A DNA stretch of 64,000 bases, from the NCBI RefSeq assembly GCF_014694385.1, contig NZ_JAAOCA010000004.1, positions 124,001 through 188,000 of the forward strand, given 5' to 3'. Each line of letters opens with the position of its first letter. Position 1 is the stretch's first letter. Under the pieces are notes generated by a model. The model made no database searches. It was not told the origin of the DNA and saw only the letters and a list, made by a program, of their open reading frames with translations. This document shows positions 47,719 to 55,585 of this stretch, piece by piece. The position numbers were made by a program, and so were the translations under genes. The DNA comes from Pseudomonas typographi. GTDB taxonomy: Bacteria; Pseudomonadota; Gammaproteobacteria; Pseudomonadales; Pseudomonadaceae.

Positions 47719-50700
47719 TTACTGGATCTGTCGCCACATGATACGGCGGTTCGTGCCCCCCGCGCCGCCGCTGGTGAGCGCCGTGTTCAACAGCGTACCG
47801 CTGGAGGTATTGGATTCCAGCACGTCGGCAGAGTCGCCGGTCAGTACCGCCACCCCCCCAGCGTAGCCGTTGCTGAGTACGATGCCGCTATTGGCGGTAG
47901 AGGTAGCTTGGATTTGCGAGGTGCTGAACATCTGCCCGGTGAACGCCTGCAGAATCACGACGCGGCCATAGCCCTGGCTGGCGCAAGGGTCGGTGGTGTC
48001 CACCCCCGCGGTGGTGAAGATGATTCGCCCACTGCTGTAGGTGGCCTTGAAGATCACCCGCTCGCCCACCAAGGTGTTGTCATAGGTCAACGGTAGGTAC
48101 CAGCCCTTCTTGGTGGTGTAGTCGACGGTATTCTGTGAGGTGGTCATGTAAGTGGAGCCGCCCGTCGCGAACGAGCCGGTAATCGACTGCGCCACCAGGT
48201 TACTAATGGTGTAGTTGGCGGTGGCGGCATCGGTGTCCTGGATGGCGTAGAACGCCTGGGTGGCCGTGGTGGTTTTGTCAGCGGTTTCCATAAACTTGCC
48301 CGTGCCTACGAACACGCTGTAACCGCCGTTCGGGTTGGCGACCACCAGCGGCGGCGCGGTGATCGGTTGGGCAGTGCCGCCGGTGTCGGTGAACAGCGGT
48401 TTGCCGGAGAACGCCAGGCCCCAACTGGCCGAGCTACTGTTGGTCAGGTCGAACTTCCACAGCCGCCCCTTGAGGTCGCCGGCATAGGCGTATTGCACAA
48501 CGTCCGAGGCATCGACCCGCAACGCCACGCTAGATAACCCGTTGTCTGTCTCGCTGCTGTCGACCACGATCTTATTGATCAACGCACCGGTCGCAAGGTT
48601 GATCACATACAGTGCCGCCACGCCTGAATTACTGCCGTAGCCATTGGCGATGAACGCGGCCCAGGTGCCGTCGGCCAGCCGCGCAACCTGCGGGGTGGCG
48701 TAGGCGTAACCGAGGTCGTTAAACGTATTGGTGGTGCTGGCGGTACTGGGCGCGGATATCTCCCACAGCGCCTGTGGCGTGTTGCTGCCAGCGGCGTTGA
48801 ACAGGCGGATGGCATAGAAACTCTTACCCCCGGCGCCCGTGCCTCCTACGGCCACCGTGCCCCAAGTGCTGCCGAGCTGCGCGTCGAACACATCGACTTG
48901 CCCATCGTTGAGGAACTTGTGGGAGGTGCCGTCGGTGTAGCTTGTGGCCGCGATGGTCGACAGGCCCGATAAGGCTGAAGACGGCATATAGGCGTAGCGG
49001 CGGGTGCCGCTGTCCGCATTGATGACGCTGGTCATGCCGGAATTATCGTTCACCACCAGGCTGGCGGTCATGCCGCTGGCCTTGGTCGTGAGGTAGCTGG
49101 AATAACTGGTGTCGCCGGACGTGTCAGACGCGGTCACCGCGGTGGGCGATACGTAGGTGACCGGCGAGTTGATCACATCGCCCATCAACACGGTTCGGGC
49201 CTTCAGGTTGGCGTTGTTGGTGCCCTTGCTCCACTCCACCAGGTCGGTACCTTTGAGGCTGGTTTTGATGGCTTTGGCCGCGTCATCCAACACTTTCTGT
49301 TGCGCCGTCGACAGCGCGTTATACGCCAGTGAAACCACGGCCGAACCGCTGTACGTCTGGTATATGGCAGTGGTGGTGCCCACCGCCATGGTGTGGTCGG
49401 TGCTCCAACTGGCGGTCGTCGACAAACTGCCATCGGTGTTGAACGGGAACGCCTTGACGGTGCCGCGCCAGTCGGTGGGGTCGTAAAGCGCTTGGTAATA
49501 ATAAGAGCTGCTGGTCAGGCTGGTGGTGTTGGCGCTACCGGTACCGCCGGAACCGGACTGCGAGCTGATCTGGCTGAGCGCTTCGGTCAAGGCCGTGGTC
49601 AGCGAGTCGGAGTCGGTGGCTTGGTAGTACTGCCCGTGGCCATAGCTGGCCGCATCCGAGAGCATTTGGTTGGCCGCGGTGAACCCCACGGTATAAGTGA
49701 TCATGTTTTGCTGTTTGAAATCGTCGGCATCCCAGCTTTTGCCAGCGGCGTCGGTACCGTCGCTTTTAGTCCGCATGTCGATGTCGTAGGCGAATTTAGC
49801 GACATCGTCCAGGTAGAGGGTATCGCCCTCGTCGTCGCCGCTGGTGTCAGCGCCGTCGTTGTTGATGTTGTCCCAGTTCGGCAGCTTTTGAGTGGTGGTA
49901 TAGGCCGGGTCGGACGGGGGGAACGTGCGGTCGTAGGTGGGCAGGCCGTCGGTGATGACCACGCCGAAGTTTTTTTGGCAGCGGTACTGGAGGGGGCTGG
50001 TGTAGGTCGATGGCGTGTTGTTGTAGTACGGCGCCATCCCGCGCATGTAGCGAGTGATTTCGTAATAGGTTTCGGCCAGGGGGGTGTTGGCGACCGCCGA
50101 TAGTTTGCTGATCGCGCTGACCAAGTTGTTATAGTTGGCCGTAGCCTGGGAACTGGTAGTTTTGGTCGTCTGCTGCAAGTCAGCGATATTTTGCGAGATA
50201 TTGCCGCCTGGCCCACGATTCGAATTGGTGGGCGCATTGAAGGTGGCCAGGCCAATGCGAAGGCTGGTATTGGCTTTCACCAACGCACTGGCCACGGTGC
50301 GCGCCACATTCATGCGGTAGTCGATGGGGATCGTACCGGTCGTGTAGTCCTTGGTTGTGGCGCTGCCCATCAGGCCGAGCAAGTAGCTGAGGTAACGCAC
50401 CGAATAGCGGGTGTTGCCGCTGCCGACCGGGTCGGGCAGCTTCAGGCAATACCTGCCCGAGCCCCAGGACAGGCCGGTATAACCGTTGCTGCAACCGCCT
50501 CGGTAGAGATCGCCAATGGACTGGTTCTCGTTGGTCATGTCCATCTTCACGATGTATCTACAGTCGTCGTCCCGCGAACAATAGTACAGTTGCGGCTGCA
50601 CCACGCTCTGGTCAAACGCCGTAGCGCGAATCAAGTTGTTCATACTGCCGGAGTCATCGACCAGCAACATCAGGTTTGGCACCACCGCCGCCGCGCTCAT

Positions 50701-50823
50701 CAGGGGCGAGGGGGATGGCGTGAAGGCGGCGTACGCCGGCGCGCTTAGGTAAAGGGCCAAGGCGATGCCATACAGCCACCCCCAGGCCTTGCTCAACGCG
50801 CGTTTGGGTTTATTGCTTGGCAT
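47719..50823 (-). CDS. pilY1: Pilus tip adhesin and assembly factor PilY1
   Basis: 1034 residues. The start at ATG 50823 (MPSNKPKRALSK) overlaps pilX by 14 bp. Signal peptide about 1-35 (LYLSAPAYA-A), then a von Willebrand factor A domain with MIDAS sequence DDSGSMN (about 57-63), and a C-terminal beta-propeller (about 550-1000) of repeating aromatic/DLT strands (VQYAYAGDLKGRLWKFDLTN). PilY1 sits at the pilus tip and is needed for pilus biogenesis and surface sensing. It is about 125 residues shorter than the P. aeruginosa protein. The calcium-binding loop was not confirmed. Confidence 0.93.
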   Translation of the reverse strand: MPSNKPKRALSKAWGWLYGIALALYLSAPAYAAFTPSPSPLMSAAAVVPNLMLLVDDSGSMNNLIRATAFDQSVVQPQLYYCSRDDDCRYIVKMDMTNENQSIGDLYRGGCSNGYTGLSWGSGRYCLKLPDPVGSGNTRYSVRYLSYLLGLMGSATTKDYTTGTIPIDYRMNVARTVASALVKANTSLRIGLATFNAPTNSNRGPGGNISQNIADLQQTTKTTSSQATANYNNLVSAISKLSAVANTPLAETYYEITRYMRGMAPYYNNTPSTYTSPLQYRCQKNFGVVITDGLPTYDRTFPPSDPAYTTTQKLPNWDNINNDGADTSGDDEGDTLYLDDVAKFAYDIDMRTKSDGTDAAGKSWDADDFKQQNMITYTVGFTAANQMLSDAASYGHGQYYQATDSDSLTTALTEALSQISSQSGSGGTGSANTTSLTSSSYYYQALYDPTDWRGTVKAFPFNTDGSLSTTASWSTDHTMAVGTTTAIYQTYSGSAVVSLAYNALSTAQQKVLDDAAKAIKTSLKGTDLVEWSKGTNNANLKARTVLMGDVINSPVTYVSPTAVTASDTSGDTSYSSYLTTKASGMTASLVVNDNSGMTSVINADSGTRRYAYMPSSALSGLSTIAATSYTDGTSHKFLNDGQVDVFDAQLGSTWGTVAVGGTGAGGKSFYAIRLFNAAGSNTPQALWEISAPSTASTTNTFNDLGYAYATPQVARLADGTWAAFIANGYGSNSGVAALYVINLATGALINKIVVDSSETDNGLSSVALRVDASDVVQYAYAGDLKGRLWKFDLTNSSSASWGLAFSGKPLFTDTGGTAQPITAPPLVVANPNGGYSVFVGTGKFMETADKTTTATQAFYAIQDTDAATANYTISNLVAQSITGSFATGGSTYMTTSQNTVDYTTKKGWYLPLTYDNTLVGERVIFKATYSSGRIIFTTAGVDTTDPCASQGYGRVVILQAFTGQMFSTSQIQATSTANSGIVLSNGYAGGVAVLTGDSADVLESNTSSGTLLNTALTSGGAGGTNRRIMWRQIQ

Positions 50824-51325
50824 AGATACTCTCCAGCACCGTGCGGGCGCTGCCCGAAATGCCGATGGCGGTGATGCGATAAAGCTTGACCGAGGTGCCA
50901 GCCTCACCGTCGAAGTTAACCGGGTCTGCCGTGGTGCCAATGAACTGGACGCCGTAAAGCGCCACCGTGGTCGCGGTGCCCGATTGCGCGCTCACCCAGG
51001 TCACACCATTGGCGCCCGCGCCCGCCGCAGTCACGGCAGTGGTTGCCGGCGGCGCGCAGTTGGTCGTGGAGTTGCACACCGCAAGGGTATAGCTGCTCTT
51101 GGCTACCGCATTCTCCCCCACCCGCAGCGCCGCCTCGGCCAGTTGGAACGTGGTGTTGCGCAAGCTTACGCTGCCGGCCATTTTTTCCTGCAGGGTGGCG
51201 TTTTGCATAGACGAAATGCCGATCATCGTTAGCAACAATAGGAACACCAGCGCAACGATCAGCACGGCGCCTCTCTGCTGCGCGGCGGCAGGCGGCAATG
51301 AGCAGGAAAACCGGGCCATGGTCAC
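50810..51325 (-). CDS. pilX: Minor pilin PilX
   Basis: 171 residues from GTG 51325 (or 169 from ATG 51319). A hydrophilic leader is followed by RGAVLIVALVFLLLLTMIGISSMQNATLQEKM, the N-terminal helix of PilX/GspK-like prepilins. The usual Glu5 is absent, as in other PilX proteins. It primes pilus assembly with PilV, PilW and FimU. It overlaps pilW at its 5' end and pilY1 at its 3' end. Confidence 0.88.
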   Translation of the reverse strand: MTMARFSCSLPPAAAQQRGAVLIVALVFLLLLTMIGISSMQNATLQEKMAGSVSLRNTTFQLAEAALRVGENAVAKSSYTLAVCNSTTNCAPPATTAVTAAGAGANGVTWVSAQSGTATTVALYGVQFIGTTADPVNFDGEAGTSVKLYRITAIGISGSARTVLESIYAKQ

Positions 51326-52053
51326 AGCAACCTGTTGCGTATGGACGCCACGACGCTGAACACTTGGTCCGGCAATGCGGCGTTGGTATTGGTAGTGGGG
51401 TCGGCCAAGGTGAGGCTGATACGGATACTGCGAACCAACGCGGGGTTGGCGACCGTGGTGGCGTATGACGTCACCGCCGTGTCGCTGGCACTGCCCGCCA
51501 GGCCGAACATCAGGCTGAAATCCTTGACGTTGCTCAGCAGCACCTGCTGCGCTGTACCGGTGCCGGTATACAGCGCGTTGGTGCTGCTCTTGAAGGTGTA
51601 CACCACTTGGTGCACCGGAAAAGCGATTTGCCCGCTGGCCGCGGTCGCCTTACCGGTGTACGCAGTCGAACTGCTGATGCAATCGGACAACACTGTCCAG
51701 GTTGGCGATGTACTGGCGCTGCCCACGTCGCTGGTCACCAGCGTCAGCACCGTACTGGTGCTGTCTTTGCTATAGACGATGGGCTTGTTGAAGGCTGTGG
51801 TGAAGGCGGCGCTGGTGCTTTTGTCGGTGACCGTGGCCAGGCAGCCGAACATGCCGACCATGCGGATTTCCTGGCTCATGCGCGTCAGCAGGTAACGGGC
51901 ATCTTCCTGCATGGCGGCGGCGGTGTTCTGCAGGGTGTAGGTGCTGCGGGCCGAAATGAAGATGTTCATCACGCCGAGGGTGATGATCAACCCAAGCGCC
52001 AGGGATACCATCAATTCGATCAGGCTCAGCCCGCGCTGAGAATACTGCTTCAT
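51322..52053 (-). CDS. pilW: Minor pilin PilW
   Basis: 243 residues with a type IV prepilin leader KQYSQRG-LSLIELMVSLALGLIITLGVMNIF. The globular part is rich in Ser/Thr and beta strands. It is the GspJ-like minor pilin of the priming complex. Start and stop overlap the neighbouring pilV and pilX genes by 4 bp. Confidence 0.9.
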   Translation of the reverse strand: MKQYSQRGLSLIELMVSLALGLIITLGVMNIFISARSTYTLQNTAAAMQEDARYLLTRMSQEIRMVGMFGCLATVTDKSTSAAFTTAFNKPIVYSKDSTSTVLTLVTSDVGSASTSPTWTVLSDCISSSTAYTGKATAASGQIAFPVHQVVYTFKSSTNALYTGTGTAQQVLLSNVKDFSLMFGLAGSASDTAVTSYATTVANPALVRSIRISLTLADPTTNTNAALPDQVFSVVASIRNRLL

Positions 52054-52520
52054 TGGGTCACCGCATCCATGGCTACGCGGCTGGTAAGCACAAAACTCTG
52101 CGTGGCGGTTTCAGTACTGCTGGCATTACTGCTATTGACCGCCGTGGCGGCGCGGGCATCATTCCAACCCACGGTGATGGTATATACATAGCCGGTCTTG
52201 GCAATCACCCCGGTCCCATCGGGCAACGTCGCCGTGATATTGGCCTTGAAATCGTAGAGGTCCTGGGTCGCCGGTGCATTCAGGCTGCCGCTGCCGGGCG
52301 CGGCGTCCAGGCTGGCCAACGCGTAAGCGCCATCGGGGTTCGCCCGGATGCGGTCCATCATGTCGTAGGCAATGAAGCTCGCCTTGGTGCGCAAGGCCGA
52401 GCTGTCGGTGAACTTCAAGGCATTGAGCTGGATCGCTGCCGCGCCCAAAAGGCCAATGGACATCACCAGCAAGGCCACCAACACCTCGATCAGGCTTGCG
52501 CCCCGCTGGCGCGCCGTCAT
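52050..52520 (-). CDS. pilV: Minor pilin PilV
   Basis: 156 residues: leader MTARQRG then ASLIEVLVALLVMSIGLLGAAAIQLNALK. The segment DSSALRTKASFIAYDMMDRIRANP is typical of PilV/GspI-type pilins. ATG 52520 overlaps the fimU stop (ATGA). A much longer open frame upstream is only a shadow of fimU. Confidence 0.9.
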   Translation of the reverse strand: MTARQRGASLIEVLVALLVMSIGLLGAAAIQLNALKFTDSSALRTKASFIAYDMMDRIRANPDGAYALASLDAAPGSGSLNAPATQDLYDFKANITATLPDGTGVIAKTGYVYTITVGWNDARAATAVNSSNASSTETATQSFVLTSRVAMDAVTQ

Positions 52521-52996
52521 GAACAGGTGGTTCCGTTGTTGAGCACCACCCGGCCGTTCACACACACCACCAGGTGGCGGCTGATGCTGCCATTGGTGTA
52601 GGTGAACAGCAGCGTCTCGGTGGGGTTGACCAGCGAGCCCAGGTTGTTGAATTCGATGTAGGCCGCACTGTTGGCGGCGACCATGGTGGAGGAGGCCGAC
52701 ATCGCCGGCACTACGCGCAATGTGCCGGCGGCGGTGGTCACCGACGGCACGGTCACGTTGATGATCCCCGCCCAGTTGCCCGTGGTTTCCGGCGTCAGCC
52801 GCACACTCACACCTCGGTTGACCGCCTCGAGCCGTGCATAGTTGAGGGCCCGGTAGAAATCCCCGGTTTCGGTATCGGCGCGGTTTTTGGCGACCAGGGT
52901 ACTGAACGACGGCACGGCAACGGTGGCCACGATCACCAATAGGGCGACCGTGACCAGCATTTCCACCAGCGTAAACCCTTTGAAACGTTGTTGCAT
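52517..52996 (-). CDS. fimU: Minor pilin FimU
   Basis: 159 residues: leader MQQRFKG, then FTLVEMLVTVALLVIVATVAVPSF, with a GspH-like fold (FYRALNYARLEAVNRGVSVRL; two Cys near the C-terminus, VVCVNG and GTTCS). It is the first gene of the operon. ATG 52996 is preferred over a start seven codons upstream on family length. A possible AlgR site lies about 125 bp upstream. Confidence 0.88.
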   Translation of the reverse strand: MQQRFKGFTLVEMLVTVALLVIVATVAVPSFSTLVAKNRADTETGDFYRALNYARLEAVNRGVSVRLTPETTGNWAGIINVTVPSVTTAAGTLRVVPAMSASSTMVAANSAAYIEFNNLGSLVNPTETLLFTYTNGSISRHLVVCVNGRVVLNNGTTCS

Positions 52997-53119
52997 TGCC
53001 CGTACTCCTCGACGCACCGACTATAAACCAGCCGGCGCGGCCCACCGCTCGGTCATAGGATATACGGTTATTTGAGCAGCACCAGCGCACGGGCGCGCCG
53101 GTATGTTAGAACTTTCAAG

Positions 53120-53127
53120 GACGAACC
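53120..53127 (-). promoter_or_regulatory. Possible AlgR-binding core upstream of fimU
   Basis: On the minus strand GGTTCGTC matches six or seven of the core bases of the AlgR site CCGTTCGTC. In P. aeruginosa AlgR activates fimU-pilVWXY1Y2E. The motif is short and lies within the ribosome-binding region of the divergent fimT gene, so chance is a real alternative. Confidence 0.3.
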
Positions 53128-53130
53128 ATC

Positions 53131-53655
53131 ATGAACCGCAGGCAAACAGGCTTGACCTTGGTCGAGCTGCTGGTGGCATTGGGGTTGCTGGCGCTGTTGG
53201 CGCATTGGGGCGCCACGGGGCTGGCGCCACTGCTGGAGCAACAGCGGCGTAGCACCTTAGCCGAAGACCTCGCCCACGGGTTGCGCGCGGCCAAGGTGGA
53301 AGCGATCCAGCGTAACCACCGGGTGATCGTGCAACCCATCGGCGGCAACTGGGCGCAGGGTTGGCACATGATCGCCGACCAAACCGGGGGCGGCGCAGCG
53401 GATGAGCGCAACCCGCTGTTGCAAGTACGCTACGGCCAGCCCCCGGCAAGGGTGGTACCCACGCCCAACGCGGCGGCGCAGGTGGCCTTCGACTACCTGG
53501 GCCGGCCGGTGCTGCCGCACAACGGCTCGCTGGCAGCGTCGTTGCATCTGTGCAGCACGCACCGCCCGGGGGAGCACCTGCGGGTGGTGATCGCCCGCAC
53601 GGGGCGGATCAGAATCAGCCGCGAGGTGCCGGCCGTGGACTTGTGCGCCCCATGA
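53131..53655 (+). CDS. fimT: GspH/FimT-family pseudopilin
   Basis: 174 residues: leader MNRRQTG then LTLVELLVALGLLALLAHWGATG, followed by a GspH-like domain (LAHGLRAAKVEAIQRNHRVIVQP) with two C-terminal Cys (HLCSTH, DLCAP). FimT in Pseudomonas is a paralogue of FimU, not needed for twitching but linked to DNA uptake in other species. It is divergent from fimU and convergent with ispH (six-base gap). Its helix lacks some of the usual hydrophobic length. Confidence 0.85.
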   Translation: MNRRQTGLTLVELLVALGLLALLAHWGATGLAPLLEQQRRSTLAEDLAHGLRAAKVEAIQRNHRVIVQPIGGNWAQGWHMIADQTGGGAADERNPLLQVRYGQPPARVVPTPNAAAQVAFDYLGRPVLPHNGSLAASLHLCSTHRPGEHLRVVIARTGRIRISREVPAVDLCAP

Positions 53656-53661
53656 AACCGC

Positions 53662-54609
53662 TCAGTTCACTTGCTTTAGCCGCAGTTCCTTGGGCATGGA
53701 GAAGGTGATGTTCTCTTCCCGGCCCGCGAGCTCGTCGGCACCGCTGGCGCCCCAGGCGCGCAATTGCTCGATCACCCCACGCACCAGCACTTCCGGGGCT
53801 GAGGCGCCGGCGGTGATGCCAACCCGCTGGGCGCCGTCGAACCAGCGGCGGTCGAGGTCTTCGGCGCCGTCGATGAGGTACGCCGGGGTGGCCATGCGCT
53901 CGGCCAACTCACGCAGGCGGTTGGAGTTGGAGCTGTTCGGGCTGCCCACCACCAAAACCACGTCGCACTCGCTGGCCAGTTGCTTCACCGCGTCTTGGCG
54001 ATTTTGCGTGGCGTAGCAGATGTCGTCTTTGCGCGGCCCGCCGATATTGGGAAAACGCGCGCGCAGCGCGTCGATCACTCGGCTGGTGTCGTCCATCGAC
54101 AAGGTGGTCTGGGTCACGAAGGCCAAGCTGTCGGGGTTGCGCACTTGCAACTGGCCCACGTCGTGCTCGTCTTCGACCAGGTAGATGGCGCCGCCATTGC
54201 TGGCGTCGTACTGGCCCATGGTGCCTTCCACCTCGGGGTGGCCCTGGTGGCCAATAAGGATGGTTTCGCGGCCATCACGGCTGTAGCGGGCCACCTCGAT
54301 GTGCACCTTGGTCACCAGTGGGCAGGTCGCGTCGAACACCTTCAGCCCGCGCCCGGCCGCTTCCTGGCGCACGGCCTGGGACACGCCGTGGGCGCTGAAG
54401 ATCACGATCACGTTATCCGGCACTTGCTCGAGCTCTTCGACGAAGACCGCCCCGCGCGAGCGCAGGTCTTCGACCACAAACTTGTTGTGCACCACCTCGT
54501 GGCGCACATAGATCGGCGGCCCGAACACCTCCAAGGCGCGGTTGACGATCTCGATCGCGCGGTCCACACCTGCACAGAAGCCGCGGGGGTTGGCGAGTTT
54601 GATTTGCAT
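53662..54609 (-). CDS. ispH: 4-hydroxy-3-methylbut-2-enyl diphosphate reductase IspH
   Basis: 315 residues. The three iron-sulfur Cys are seen at Cys12 (NPRGFCAGV), [11 protein letters not shown] (about 96) and near 197 ([20 protein letters not shown] region). It makes IPP and DMAPP in the MEP pathway. ATG 54609 (MQIKLANP) is the family start. It is the last gene of the murJ-ribF-ileS-lspA-fkpB-ispH operon. Confidence 0.97.
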   Translation of the reverse strand: MQIKLANPRGFCAGVDRAIEIVNRALEVFGPPIYVRHEVVHNKFVVEDLRSRGAVFVEELEQVPDNVIVIFSAHGVSQAVRQEAAGRGLKVFDATCPLVTKVHIEVARYSRDGRETILIGHQGHPEVEGTMGQYDASNGGAIYLVEDEHDVGQLQVRNPDSLAFVTQTTLSMDDTSRVIDALRARFPNIGGPRKDDICYATQNRQDAVKQLASECDVVLVVGSPNSSNSNRLRELAERMATPAYLIDGAEDLDRRWFDGAQRVGITAGASAPEVLVRGVIEQLRAWGASGADELAGREENITFSMPKELRLKQVN

Positions 54610-54642
54610 AACGGGCTCCCGGCCAGCGGCCAGTGCCAAGGC

Positions 54643-55080
54643 TTAAAGCGCCTTGACGTCGATGATGTGCACTTCGAAAGTAAGCGTTTTGCCGGCCAGC
54701 GGGTGGTTGAAATCAACCGTTACCTGCTGCGCGTCGAAGGCTTTGACCACGCCGGGCAATTCGGTATTGGCCGCATCGTTGAAGATCACCAGCAAGCCCT
54801 CGGCAAGCTCCATGCCCTCGAACTGTGAACGCGGCATCAGTTGAACGTTCTGCGGGTTGGGTTGGCCGAAGCCGTTCTCCGGCGGGATTACCAGCGTGCG
54901 TTCGTCACCGGCCTTGAAACCGAACAGCGCCGCCTCGAAGCCGGGCAACAGGTTGCCATCACCTACCTGGAACACCGCCGGTGCCTTGTCGAAGGTGCTG
55001 TCGACGGTATCGCCGTTTTCCAGATGCAGGGCAAAGTGCAGTGTGACCTCGGTGTTCTGGCCGATGCGCGTATCAGTCAT
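54643..55080 (-). CDS. fkpB: FKBP-type peptidyl-prolyl isomerase (SlpA-like)
   Basis: 145 residues of the short FKBP family: VTLHFALHLENGDTVDSTFDKAPAVFQVGDGNLLPGFEAALFG, PENGFGQPNPQNVQL. The IF chaperone insert of SlyD is present in a shorter form (about 70-120) but there is no His-rich tail. It sits between lspA and ispH, as in most gamma-proteobacteria, and overlaps lspA by 8 bp. Confidence 0.93.
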   Translation of the reverse strand: MTDTRIGQNTEVTLHFALHLENGDTVDSTFDKAPAVFQVGDGNLLPGFEAALFGFKAGDERTLVIPPENGFGQPNPQNVQLMPRSQFEGMELAEGLLVIFNDAANTELPGVVKAFDAQQVTVDFNHPLAGKTLTFEVHIIDVKAL

Positions 55081-55585
55081 GGGCCTTTTCTCCGGACTTC
55101 TTCGATTTGAACATATCCAGGGCCAGCATCACCGCGCCCACGGTAATCGCGCTGTCGGCCACATTGAAGGCCGGGTAGCGCCAAGTGTCGCGCCAGTGCA
55201 CGTAGATGAAGTCGATCACATGGCCGAGGACCATGCGGTCGTAGAGGTTGCCCAGTGCCCCGCCCAGCACCAATGCCAGGGCGATGGCCAGCCAGGTGTC
55301 CTGCCGGCCCAGGCGTTTGAGCCACACCAGCAGCACCGCGCTGACGACAATGGCAATGGCCGCGAACAGCCAACGTTGCCAGCCGGAATGGTCGGCCAGG
55401 AAGCTGAAGGCCGCGCCGGTATTGTAGGCCAGTGTCCAACTGAACAGGTCGGGGATCACCACGATTTGATCGTACAAGCCCAGGGTGTGCTCGAACCAGG
55501 CCTTGCTGGCCTGGTCGATGATGAACACCAGGGCGCTGAGCCACAGCCAGCCCAGGCGCCCGAAGCGCCCTGCCGATTCACGCAT
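55073..55585 (-). CDS. lspA: Lipoprotein signal peptidase LspA
   Basis: 170 residues with four transmembrane helices. The catalytic aspartates are in [14 protein letters not shown] and [11 protein letters not shown]. It cleaves prolipoprotein signal peptides (such as BamD's) after diacylglyceryl transfer. ATG 55585 overlaps the ileS stop by 8 bp. Confidence 0.96.
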   Translation of the reverse strand: MRESAGRFGRLGWLWLSALVFIIDQASKAWFEHTLGLYDQIVVIPDLFSWTLAYNTGAAFSFLADHSGWQRWLFAAIAIVVSAVLLVWLKRLGRQDTWLAIALALVLGGALGNLYDRMVLGHVIDFIYVHWRDTWRYPAFNVADSAITVGAVMLALDMFKSKKSGEKAHD

